Positions 1 to 6,039 of a stretch of 7,993 bases of DNA are shown piece after piece; position 1 is the first letter of the stretch, and every line of letters begins with the position of its first letter. This DNA is from Roseobacter sp. (GTDB lineage Bacteria; Pseudomonadota; Alphaproteobacteria; Rhodobacterales; Rhodobacteraceae). Position numbers and translations under genes: made by a program. The notes below the pieces were generated by a model that was given only the letters and a program-made list of their open reading frames with translations, was not told where the DNA came from and did no database searches. The stretch lies in NCBI GenBank assembly GCA_024636425.1, contig JAGXHB010000175.1, forward strand, positions 1 through 7,993, given 5' to 3'.

Positions 1-201
1 AAAGGTCGGCTTGGTGTAGCGACGGATTTCGACATCCGGTGCGTTTTCAGTCAGCAGACGGTCCAGTTCGTCCAGCAGGATATTGCCGCGCGGCTTGCTG
101 ATATTCAGCAGCCCCACGATCCCCTGAACCGCGCCTGAGCGCTCGCTGATCTGACGCACGACCGGAACGCGTTCGTCCGTCGGGTCAAGAATTATCGTCA
201 T
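1..201 (-). CDS. UGSC-family (seleno)protein, N-terminal 67 codons only
   Basis: Only residues 1-67 are visible; the gene runs off the left edge with no stop. The start ATG (201-199) follows a strong AGGAGG at 213-208 with 6-nt spacing. A nearby ATG at 205-203 meets a stop after six codons, so it is not the start. The fragment opens with a short hydrophobic stretch (MTIILDP), then the segment GIVGLLNISKPRGNILLDEL at residues 27-46. From memory, this 'GLL-x-(N)-x-KP-x-x-(N)-x-LL' pattern, about 30 residues in, is typical of the UGSC family. That family is named for a Sec-Gly-Ser-Cys motif further downstream, encoded with an in-frame UGA. The motif is not in the window, so Sec use is inferred. 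The gene lies 24 bp after the thioredoxin fusion gene and downstream of selA, selB and selC, which strongly favours a selenoprotein. The biochemical function is unknown; a redox role is likely. Confidence 0.75.
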   Translation of the reverse strand, partial: MTIILDPTDERVPVVRQISERSGAVQGIVGLLNISKPRGNILLDELDRLLTENAPDVEIRRYTKPTF

Positions 202-225
202 CCATGTCCTCCTCTCGTTGTGATG

Positions 226-1815
226 CTAACCCAGTTCGATCTTGCGGGAAACGGAAATTGAGCCGACCTCTCCCGTCGCCCAGCCGTGGAACGCGGACGA
301 GAACTTGCCCGCCTCGCCCCCGGCCACAACGATATGGATGAAATCCTTGCTGGCGAATTTCGGGGCAAGCTGCGCCAGTTTCTCGGGCCCCATCTTTTCC
401 GCATCCGCAACCGGAATGCCCGCGCCCGACTGATCATCCTGCACCATCTGCGACAGCGGGCGGGATGTGACCTCCTGAATGCGGTCGCGCAGGCGGTCCT
501 TGGAATAGGCGCCGTCCACCGTCAGCGTGTTGATATGTTCGGGGCAGACCACCAGCAGCGCATCAATCGGCAGATTGTGCATCTTGGGCAGGAACACCCC
601 TTCCAGCCCTTGCCCCAGCGACCCTGCAATCTGGTCGGGCTTGCGCGATGTCTGATCGACCAGATGCACCGGCCCGCCGGTCATCGCAAAGACGGTCACG
701 ACCGAGTCCTCGCGCGCAAAGCCGCGCTCCACATGCAGCGGCTCCCACGGCGAGCGTTCTTCGTTCTCGGCAAAGCACATGGTGTATTTCATCGGGTTAC
801 CCATCGTGGACCGCTCCACCCCGCCCGTCGTGGCCCCGCCTACGTTGCGGATCACCAGCCGCAAGGCGCGTCCGATGGTGGCATTGGCGCGGTTGCCCGC
901 ACCCAACGCCCCAAGCCCGCTGTTCATGCCGATCTGGTCGCAGATCGGACCGTTGACGATCATGACGGTCGCAGCACCCATCGTGGTCGCCGTCACGCCG
1001 TGAATGTTGAACTCGTCCGTACATACCGCCTGCACAGCAGCGATGACGACCGGCAGATATTCCGGTTTGCACCCCGCCATGACCGCGTTGATCGCGATCT
1101 TCTCGACCGTCGCCTCGCCCATGTTCGGCGGCACAGTCGCGATCACCTCCTGCGGGTCGCGGTGGGTGCCCGCCAGCATCCGTGTCACACGCTCAGGCGT
1201 GGGCGGCACCAGCGGCAAGCCGTCCGAGAACCCCTGATCGAACATGAACTCGGCCACGTCATCGCCGCTCGCGATTTCCACCTTGCGGGCGCGCAGGGCG
1301 CTGCCATCGGCCTCGGCGCGGAGCTTGTCATAGATCTCGGGATCGAAATGCTTGGACCCGCAACCGGGCCGCCATGCAGGCAGGCTGTCCCAGTCGATCT
1401 GTGCAGGGGGCTGGTCCGTGGCAGCGGCGATCTGGTCGGACAGCGCCTGCCAGTCCTCGCGCACGAACCCCTCGAAACTGGTGGCGACCTTGCCTGTTTC
1501 ATCAAACCAGAAAACCGAGGGCACGATTTCGATGTCCCATTCGAACGACGCCTTGCACCCTGCGTCGTCCAGCATCGGCATGGTCAATTCGTGGCGCTGC
1601 GCAAAGGCTTCGTTCTTGTCACCGGACTGGCCGGGCAGCAGAATGCGCACCTTGTCGCCATACGCCTGATGCAGCGCTTCCAGAACAGGGCCTGCGATGT
1701 TGCAGGTTTCGCAGTCTTCCTTGACGAAGCAGACCAACGCGGGGCCGTCGCCGTCAAACCGCTGCACCGTGCCGGTCAGGTCGTCCAGATTGAATGTCCT
1801 GCTTGCGTTGCCCAT
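226..1815 (-). CDS. Thioredoxin-fold protein fused to a large uncharacterised domain, UGSC partner
   Basis: This 529-aa protein begins at an ATG preceded by GGGAGGG (1827-1821). Residues 1 to about 130 look like a thioredoxin fold: a strand (ALVCFV), the dithiol CETC at 35-38, a helix after it, and a cis-proline-type IVP at 97-99 followed by the strand VFWFDETG. No signal peptide is seen, so it is probably cytoplasmic. A linker with a GCGS motif (151-154) leads into a roughly 350-residue domain I cannot assign to a characterised family. That domain has conserved-looking blocks: SDGLPLVPPTPERV (197-210), MAGCKPEYLPVV (246-257, with Cys249), a Gly/Ala/Asn-rich stretch (297-340, GNRANATIGRA) and a terminal AGGEAGKFSSAFHGW (498-512). 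There is no in-frame TGA, so this protein is not itself a selenoprotein. It likely acts with the UGSC protein, perhaps reducing or loading it; that is inference from adjacency and the dithiol. Confidence 0.85.
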   Translation of the reverse strand: MGNASRTFNLDDLTGTVQRFDGDGPALVCFVKEDCETCNIAGPVLEALHQAYGDKVRILLPGQSGDKNEAFAQRHELTMPMLDDAGCKASFEWDIEIVPSVFWFDETGKVATSFEGFVREDWQALSDQIAAATDQPPAQIDWDSLPAWRPGCGSKHFDPEIYDKLRAEADGSALRARKVEIASGDDVAEFMFDQGFSDGLPLVPPTPERVTRMLAGTHRDPQEVIATVPPNMGEATVEKIAINAVMAGCKPEYLPVVIAAVQAVCTDEFNIHGVTATTMGAATVMIVNGPICDQIGMNSGLGALGAGNRANATIGRALRLVIRNVGGATTGGVERSTMGNPMKYTMCFAENEERSPWEPLHVERGFAREDSVVTVFAMTGGPVHLVDQTSRKPDQIAGSLGQGLEGVFLPKMHNLPIDALLVVCPEHINTLTVDGAYSKDRLRDRIQEVTSRPLSQMVQDDQSGAGIPVADAEKMGPEKLAQLAPKFASKDFIHIVVAGGEAGKFSSAFHGWATGEVGSISVSRKIELG

Positions 1816-1837
1816 GTCGCCCCTCCCGTTTCGTCAT

Positions 1838-1849
1838 ATGCATTTGCAT
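1838..1849. repeat. 12-bp palindrome ATGCA-TT-TGCAT between selC and the thioredoxin gene
   Basis: In the roughly 70-bp gap between tRNA-Sec and the thioredoxin fusion gene there is an inverted repeat of two 5-bp arms around TT, about 25 nt upstream of the start codon. It is AT-rich in an otherwise GC-rich gap. It could be an operator, or simply a low-complexity coincidence. I find no convincing -35/-10 pair beside it. Confidence 0.3.
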
Positions 1850-1874
1850 CTTGCTTGGGATGGCGGGGGAATGT

Positions 1875-1889
1875 CCAGCAGTTCGCTGG
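1875..1889 (-). repeat. Small hairpin overlapping the tRNA-Sec CCA end
   Basis: On the transcript strand CCAGC, a 5-nt loop (GAACT) and GCTGG form a perfect 5-bp stem that begins with the encoded CCA of tRNA-Sec. No T-run follows, so it does not look like an intrinsic terminator. It may influence 3' processing of the tRNA, or it may be chance. Confidence 0.35.
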
Positions 1890-1981
1890 CGGAGGTGGAT
1901 GGGAATCGAACCCACCACACGCCCCAAGGGCGCGTCCATGGTTTTGAAGACCAGGGAAGCCACCAGACTCCAGTCACCTCC
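1887..1981 (-). tRNA. selC: tRNA-Sec (anticodon UCA), 95 nt including encoded CCA
   Basis: On the minus strand the gene runs from GGAGGTGA (1981-1974) to the acceptor 3' strand (1897-1891), then discriminator G and encoded CCA (1890-1887). The anticodon loop CTTCAAA carries UCA (1947-1945), which reads UGA. The 95-nt length equals that of E. coli selC. The T arm has loop TTCGATT closed by GTGGG/CCCAT. The long variable arm is an 8-bp stem, ACGCGCCC/GGGCGTGT, with one G-U pair and a TTG loop, as expected for a serine-acceptor-type tRNA-Sec. The acceptor pairs perfectly for 7 bp, but the eighth position, usually paired in bacterial tRNA-Sec, is an A-C mismatch (1974/1898). The top of the anticodon stem also shows a C-U mismatch. 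It lies 30 bp after selB in the same direction, so it is probably cut out of the sel transcript. Confidence 0.97.
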
Positions 1982-2011
1982 AGACAGCTGCGCGCACCCT
2001 AGCGGCGTGCG

Positions 2012-3895
2012 TCAGCGGGTGAAACCCACATCAGACACCATTTGCCGCCAATCGCCCTTGCGCACGGTCAGGCCCTGCGCGTCAAAATATTCAAGCACCG
2101 GCACAATGAACTTGCGGCTGGTCACAAGGGCCGCACGCGCCTGCCCGGTGGTAAAGTGCGCAGGTTTCGGAAAGGCCTGTCGCAACGCATCTTTCGCCCC
2201 CTCAAGCGCGTGTTGATGAAATACAAACCGCTGGTTCAGCCCCACATTCACAAGGGCGACAAGCCGGCCCGTCGAGATCAAAAGCGCGCAAAGATCGGCG
2301 TCTTCGGCAGTGGTCAACACCTCAGCGATGTCAGGCGGGGACATGCCGCCGTCGTTTATGTGCGTTTCAATGGCGGCCAAACGCGCCTGCTGCGTATCGG
2401 TCAGCGCCGACCAAGGGTCGTGATCTGCAAGGCTGATACCGTCGGTGTCGATACGGATGATATCATCAGCGCTCAACTGCGCCAGTACTGCGCGCAACAG
2501 GTCGGGGCTTTTGCTGCGATCCTCGACCAGCGCTGCCGGAGCGACCTGTTTCAGCGGGTTCGCGCCGTGGAAATCTCCCAACCGTTCCAGTGTCCGGGTC
2601 CGCATATCCGCAATCAGCTGCGCGGGGGCAAAACGGTCTGACCCCACCGGAACAAAACCTGCCGGAAGCGGCGGCTTGGTCGCTCTGCCAAGGCGCGCAA
2701 GGTCTGCCAGCAGGGCGATGCCGTTGCCCTCGACACACAAGGTCTGGGCGATGCTGGCAAGGTTCTGCTCCAACGCAGCCTGCATCAGCGCAAGATGGTC
2801 GCGATCAGTCGACCTTATCGCCCGCGCCTGCGGATCAAGCAGCAGCGCGCCCCCCAGGGTGACAGCAGGCGACAGGCCCCGCAGCACAATCCGCTGACCG
2901 GCAAAGCCCGCGACAGGCTTTCGGAACCGCAGCTGCGCAAAGCAGCTTTCGCCCGGTGCAACTTGCCCGCCCCCTATCAGCCGCAAGGTCGCCACGTCTT
3001 GCGCGGTGCCGAAAGACACGCGGATGTCCTGCATGTGCCTGACCCCGCGTGCGGCAGCGTCCAGCAGCGTCAGATACACATCAAAACAGCGCGACGGGGC
3101 AGCGCGGCCTGGGGCGCAGATCACATCTCCCCGTGCCACGTCCGTCACTGAAATGCCCCGCAGGTTCAACGCCGTACGCGCACCCTGTGTCACCGCTTCG
3201 CAAGATTGACCGCGCGTCTGGATACCACGGATCACCGTCTCGGTGGCCCCCGGCAGGAGGGAGACGGTCTCCCCCACCCGCATCCCGCCGCCAAGCAACG
3301 TCCCTGTCACGACCGTGCCGCGCCCTTCGACAGTAAAAACGCGATCAACCGGAAGACAGGCAAAATCAGGGGCCAGCGCAGGGGGCAAGTCCGGCAAAAG
3401 CGCACCAAGCGTCTGCCGCAGACCCTCGCATCCGTCGGGCGAAACGGCAGAACACGGGACAACTTCGACACCCCTCACCCCCAAAGCTCCTAGCCTGTCC
3501 GCGATTTCAGCCAACCGGGGTGTGACGGCATCGGGCGCAAGCAGATCCGTCTTGGTCACGGCCACAAGGCAAACGGGCAGCGCAAGCAGGGTGGCAATGC
3601 GCAAATGTTCGACGGTCTGCGGGGCGACGCCTTCATCGGCGGCAACGACCAGCAGTGCCGCCTGCGCGCCCGTGGCCCCTGCGACCATGGCGCGCGTGAA
3701 ATCCTCGTGCCCCGGAGCATCAATCAGATCGACGGTGCCGCCCGGCAGGTCGCAATGCGCAAACCCCAAAGCGATCGACAGCCCTCGTTTCTTTTCTTCG
3801 GCCAGACGGTCCGTATCGGTGCCGGTAAGCGCACGCACCAACGCGGTTTTGCCGTGATCCACATGCCCGATCACGATCACACAAGCATTGGTCAT
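2012..3895 (-). CDS. selB: Selenocysteine-specific translation elongation factor SelB
   Basis: SelB replaces EF-Tu for Sec: it binds GTP and Sec-tRNA-Sec and docks on the SECIS hairpin of the mRNA to deliver Sec at UGA. The 627-aa protein is of normal family length. GTPase motifs are intact: G1 GHVDHGKT (10-17), the switch region RGLSI (38-42), G3 DAPGHED (59-65), G4 TKTD (114-117) and a G5-like SA (149-150). An EF-Tu domain II-type segment, GRGTVVTGTLLGGG, lies near 191-204. The C-terminal third holds the winged-helix, SECIS-binding region, including the SelB-typical stretch TSRKFIVPVLEYFDAQGLT followed by GDWR close to the end. Its ATG overlaps the TGA stop of selA (ATGA, 3895-3892), implying translational coupling and roughly matched synthesis. 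tRNA-Sec follows 30 bp downstream. Confidence 0.97.
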   Translation of the reverse strand: MTNACVIVIGHVDHGKTALVRALTGTDTDRLAEEKKRGLSIALGFAHCDLPGGTVDLIDAPGHEDFTRAMVAGATGAQAALLVVAADEGVAPQTVEHLRIATLLALPVCLVAVTKTDLLAPDAVTPRLAEIADRLGALGVRGVEVVPCSAVSPDGCEGLRQTLGALLPDLPPALAPDFACLPVDRVFTVEGRGTVVTGTLLGGGMRVGETVSLLPGATETVIRGIQTRGQSCEAVTQGARTALNLRGISVTDVARGDVICAPGRAAPSRCFDVYLTLLDAAARGVRHMQDIRVSFGTAQDVATLRLIGGGQVAPGESCFAQLRFRKPVAGFAGQRIVLRGLSPAVTLGGALLLDPQARAIRSTDRDHLALMQAALEQNLASIAQTLCVEGNGIALLADLARLGRATKPPLPAGFVPVGSDRFAPAQLIADMRTRTLERLGDFHGANPLKQVAPAALVEDRSKSPDLLRAVLAQLSADDIIRIDTDGISLADHDPWSALTDTQQARLAAIETHINDGGMSPPDIAEVLTTAEDADLCALLISTGRLVALVNVGLNQRFVFHQHALEGAKDALRQAFPKPAHFTTGQARAALVTSRKFIVPVLEYFDAQGLTVRKGDWRQMVSDVGFTR

Positions 3896-5283
3896 CGAGA
3901 CGCGATGTCCCCGATCGCCGCCGCGATGCTGCGCAGTTCGTCATCCGACACGGTGCGCATGTCGAGCTGCACACGTCCCTGATGGATCCGCCCGATGATG
4001 GGCATTGCTCCCTTACGCAGCGCCTCCGCCAAAGCATCGGCAGAAAGCCCCTCCAGATGCAGGGACACGGCAAAACTGGCAAGATCCTGTTGTGGCAACG
4101 ACCCGCCGCCGACAAAAGCAGAAGCCGGCACGACCTCAGCCCCCGTCACCCCCATGTCGCCCAGCATCGCCACCAGCAACCCGGCGCGCGCTTCAACCTC
4201 GATCACCGGTTCTGACAGCATCCGTAGCACTGGCACACGCTTCAGCGGGTCAAACGGTGCCCGGTAAAGGCGCAAGGTCGCCTCGAGTGCGGCAAGCGAC
4301 AGCTTGTCGATGCGAAGTGCGCGCAACAGCGGATGCGACCGCAGCCCCGCGATGATGTCCGCCCGCCCTGCGATGATCCCGGCCTGTGGCCCGCCGAGCA
4401 GTTTATCCCCCGAAAACATCACCAGATCCACGCCAGCGGCAAGAATGTCTCGCACGACCGGTTCATCGGTCAGGCCGTACGGGGCAAGGTTGATCAACAC
4501 GCCACTGCCCAGATCCTCCATCAGGATAAGATCGTGGGCTTTGGCCAGTTCGGCAAGATCCTCGCGCTTGGGAGAGGACGTGAACCCGATGATCTTGAAG
4601 TTGCTGGTGTGGCTTTTCAGCAGAACGGCGGTGTCGTCATCTATCGCATCCGCATAGTCGCGGGTCCGGGTCTTGTTGGTGGCACCGACCTCTTTCAGGG
4701 TAGCACCGCTTTGGGCGATGACGTCGGGCAAGCGGAACGATCCCCCGATCTCGACCAGTTCCCCGCGTGAAACCACCACCTTGCGCCCCGTCGCGGTTCC
4801 CATCAGCCCAAGCACGACTGCGGCAGCGCAGTTGTTGACGACCAAAGCGGCCTCGGCCCCTGTCAGTTCACAAATCAACGCCTCGGCATGAGCATAGCGC
4901 GAGCCGCGCTTGCCTGTTTCCAGATTGAACTCGAGGTTGGACGGATGTGCACCCACGTCCTGCATCGCCTGCAACGCTTCGGGTGCCAGACGGGCGCGGC
5001 CAAGGTTGGTGTGAATGATGATACCCGTCGCGTTGATGACCGCGCGCAGGTTCGGCTGACGGATCCGGGTCAGCCTGTCCTCAACCGCAGCACGGAAGGC
5101 AGCACCGTTGAAGTCAGGAAGTTCGCCGCGTTTTCCCGCCAGAACAGCCGCCCGAAGATCGCCCAGTTCGTCGCGCAGCGCTGCGGCCACCTCGCTGTGA
5201 CTGAACGCGTCGGTCAGGGACAGAACGTCGGGCAACCGAAGCAGCGTTTCGATTTGTGGTATCTGCCGAAGCTGGCTGTTCAC
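3892..5283 (-). CDS. selA: L-seryl-tRNA(Sec) selenium transferase (selenocysteine synthase) SelA
   Basis: SelA is a PLP enzyme, a ring-shaped decamer in the known bacterial case, that converts Ser-tRNA-Sec to Sec-tRNA-Sec with selenophosphate. From the GTG start the protein has 463 residues, the same length as E. coli SelA. Diagnostic motifs are INATGIIIHTNLGRA (83-97), GKRGSRYAHAE (124-134), NNCAAAV (150-156) and the PLP-lysine motif SGDKLLGGPQAG with Lys294. The GTG at 5283 is preferred because GGGAGGAG (5297-5290) sits 6 nt before it, and because the first residues (VNSQLRQIPQIETLLRLP) match the usual SelA N-terminus. An ATG at 5337 in the same frame would add 18 unlike residues and run through the likely promoter. 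The gene is the first of the sel cluster and is divergent from sodC. Confidence 0.96.
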   Translation of the reverse strand: MNSQLRQIPQIETLLRLPDVLSLTDAFSHSEVAAALRDELGDLRAAVLAGKRGELPDFNGAAFRAAVEDRLTRIRQPNLRAVINATGIIIHTNLGRARLAPEALQAMQDVGAHPSNLEFNLETGKRGSRYAHAEALICELTGAEAALVVNNCAAAVVLGLMGTATGRKVVVSRGELVEIGGSFRLPDVIAQSGATLKEVGATNKTRTRDYADAIDDDTAVLLKSHTSNFKIIGFTSSPKREDLAELAKAHDLILMEDLGSGVLINLAPYGLTDEPVVRDILAAGVDLVMFSGDKLLGGPQAGIIAGRADIIAGLRSHPLLRALRIDKLSLAALEATLRLYRAPFDPLKRVPVLRMLSEPVIEVEARAGLLVAMLGDMGVTGAEVVPASAFVGGGSLPQQDLASFAVSLHLEGLSADALAEALRKGAMPIIGRIHQGRVQLDMRTVSDDELRSIAAAIGDIASR

Positions 5284-5289
5284 AAGGTG

Positions 5290-5297
5290 CTCCTCCC
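5290..5297 (-). promoter_or_regulatory. Strong ribosome-binding site deciding the selA GTG start
   Basis: GGGAGGAG on the minus strand lies 6 nt upstream of GTG 5283-5281. No comparable Shine-Dalgarno precedes the in-frame ATG at 5337, so the GTG is the more likely start. Confidence 0.8.
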
Positions 5298-5306
5298 ATT
5301 CCTGTG

Positions 5307-5322
5307 GGCAGTCTAGTCTGCC
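5307..5322. promoter_or_regulatory. 16-bp near-perfect dyad (CTAG centre), candidate operator of selA
   Basis: GGCAGTCTAGTCTGCC is symmetric at 14 of 16 positions: arms GGCAG/CTGCC and a CTAG core. It covers the tentative -10 of selA and lies about 24 bp upstream of the GTG. Its position suits a repressor site controlling the sel cluster. I do not recognise the motif as belonging to a named regulator. Confidence 0.45.
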
Positions 5323-5337
5323 TTGCAGGGGGGGCAA
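5310..5337 (-). promoter_or_regulatory. Tentative selA promoter
   Basis: On the minus strand TTGCCC (5337-5332) and TAGACT (5315-5310) are separated by 16 nt. This would start transcription near 5302 and leave a leader of about 20 nt that keeps the Shine-Dalgarno. Both boxes are only partial matches to sigma-70 consensus. Support comes mainly from position and from the dyads that overlie them. Confidence 0.3.
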
Positions 5338-5339
5338 GG
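5321..5339. repeat. 6-bp inverted repeat flanking a G/C homopolymer in the selA-sodC gap
   Basis: CCTTGC and GCAAGG enclose a 7-nt spacer (A then six G on the plus strand). The repeat overlaps the tentative selA -35 and touches the CTAG dyad by 2 nt. It could be a second protein-binding half of the control region or a DNA hairpin. Confidence 0.4.
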
Positions 5340-5402
5340 TGGAACTCTTGGTTGAGGCTACGGGTTTTGGTCTCAGAAATTGTAACGATTGGAGAGATCA
5401 TC

Positions 5403-5921
5403 ATGAAATACCTACCCTTGATTGCTGCCGCTGCGATGCTTCCCCTGACGGCACCCGCCTTCGCTGATACCGACAGTGACAATGCCATGACCGCCGAAGT
5501 CCTATCGAATGACGGGATCACCGGCACAGTAAGCGTGACCCCGGAAGCTTCGGGCGTCATGGTCGTCAAAATTGACCTGCAAGGCGTGCCTGAGGGCGAG
5601 CATGGCGTGCATATTCATGAAACGGGCGACTGTTCGGCAGCCGACTTCCAAAGTGCTGGCGGTCACTTGGCTGACGACAAGGACCATGGCGTCATGGTCG
5701 AAGATGGTCCGCACCCTGGGGATCTGCCCAATGCCATGGTCGGTGAGGATGGCGTTCTGAACGTCACCTATTTCAACAACGACCTGACGCCGGACCTGCT
5801 GAAGGATGACGACGGGTCAGCATTTGTCGTACACTCTGACGCCGACGACTACACCAGCCAGCCCGCAGGTGACGCCGGATCACGGATCGCTTGCGCCGTA
5901 CTGGCCGCACCCAAGTCCTAG
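5403..5921 (+). CDS. sodC: Periplasmic Cu/Zn superoxide dismutase
   Basis: SodC dismutates superoxide to hydrogen peroxide and oxygen in the periplasm. The 172-aa precursor has a clear Sec-type signal peptide: MKY, a hydrophobic core, and a cleavage site after AFA (residues 19-21). Copper ligands are His70 and His72 (in GVHIHETGDC), His88 (GGH) and His144 (VVH). Zinc ligands are His88, His95, His104 and Asp107 (GPHPGDLPN). The active-site Arg161 and the disulfide pair Cys77-Cys164 (GDC and IACAV) are present, so the enzyme should be active. ATG 5403 is chosen because GGAG (5391-5394) lies 8 nt upstream and the signal peptide starts there; a longer in-frame start at 5256 would cross the promoter region and into selA. 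The gene is divergent from selA and closed by a strong terminator. Confidence 0.95.
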   Translation: MKYLPLIAAAAMLPLTAPAFADTDSDNAMTAEVLSNDGITGTVSVTPEASGVMVVKIDLQGVPEGEHGVHIHETGDCSAADFQSAGGHLADDKDHGVMVEDGPHPGDLPNAMVGEDGVLNVTYFNNDLTPDLLKDDDGSAFVVHSDADDYTSQPAGDAGSRIACAVLAAPKS

Positions 5922-5929
5922 AAAGTTCT

Positions 5930-5955
5930 GTGCCGGACTAGCGTTGCACCGGCAC
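5930..5955 (+). repeat. Stem-loop just after the sodC stop
   Basis: GTGCCGG and CCGGCAC form a perfect 7-bp stem around a 12-nt loop, starting 9 nt after the stop. No T-tract follows, so it is more likely an mRNA 3'-end stabilising or pausing structure than the terminator itself, which lies just beyond. Confidence 0.45.
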
Positions 5956-5965
5956 TGAAAACGCA

Positions 5966-6004
5966 AAAGGCCCGCGCTGATCACTGTGATCAATGCGGGC
6001 CTTT
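5966..6004. terminator. Strong bidirectional intrinsic terminator between sodC and the NDUFS4-like gene
   Basis: AAAGGCCCGC (5966-5975) pairs perfectly over 10 bp with GCGGGCCTTT (5995-6004). After a G-T wobble and a C-A mismatch, an inner stem TGATCA/TGATCA closes on a 3-nt loop. A-rich sequence on the left and T-rich on the right give a U-tract in either direction, as fits two convergent genes. Confidence 0.92.
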
Positions 6005-6039
6005 CTAATGCGGATCATTGCCGCTGGAATACAACAGGC

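Noticed and set aside
1816..1886. SECIS element or in-frame UGA-Sec in the thioredoxin gene
   Set aside because: The reading frame of the thioredoxin gene has no internal TGA. The upstream in-frame TGA lies before the start codon and ribosome-binding site, with no start codon ahead of it.
286..1947. Long plus-strand open frame (553 codons) opposite the thioredoxin-fusion gene
   Set aside because: It is antisense to a convincing 529-aa protein. Its translation is rich in His/Arg/Gln with no recognisable domain, and it runs into the tRNA-Sec gene. It is a shadow of GC-rich codon use.
2042..2641. Plus-strand open frame of 199 codons over selB
   Set aside because: It lies within selB on the opposite strand and has basic, low-information sequence and no domain.
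5256..5402. Longer sodC start at 5256
   Set aside because: It would place 49 residues before a textbook signal peptide and overlap the selA 5' end; ATG 5403 has a good ribosome-binding site.
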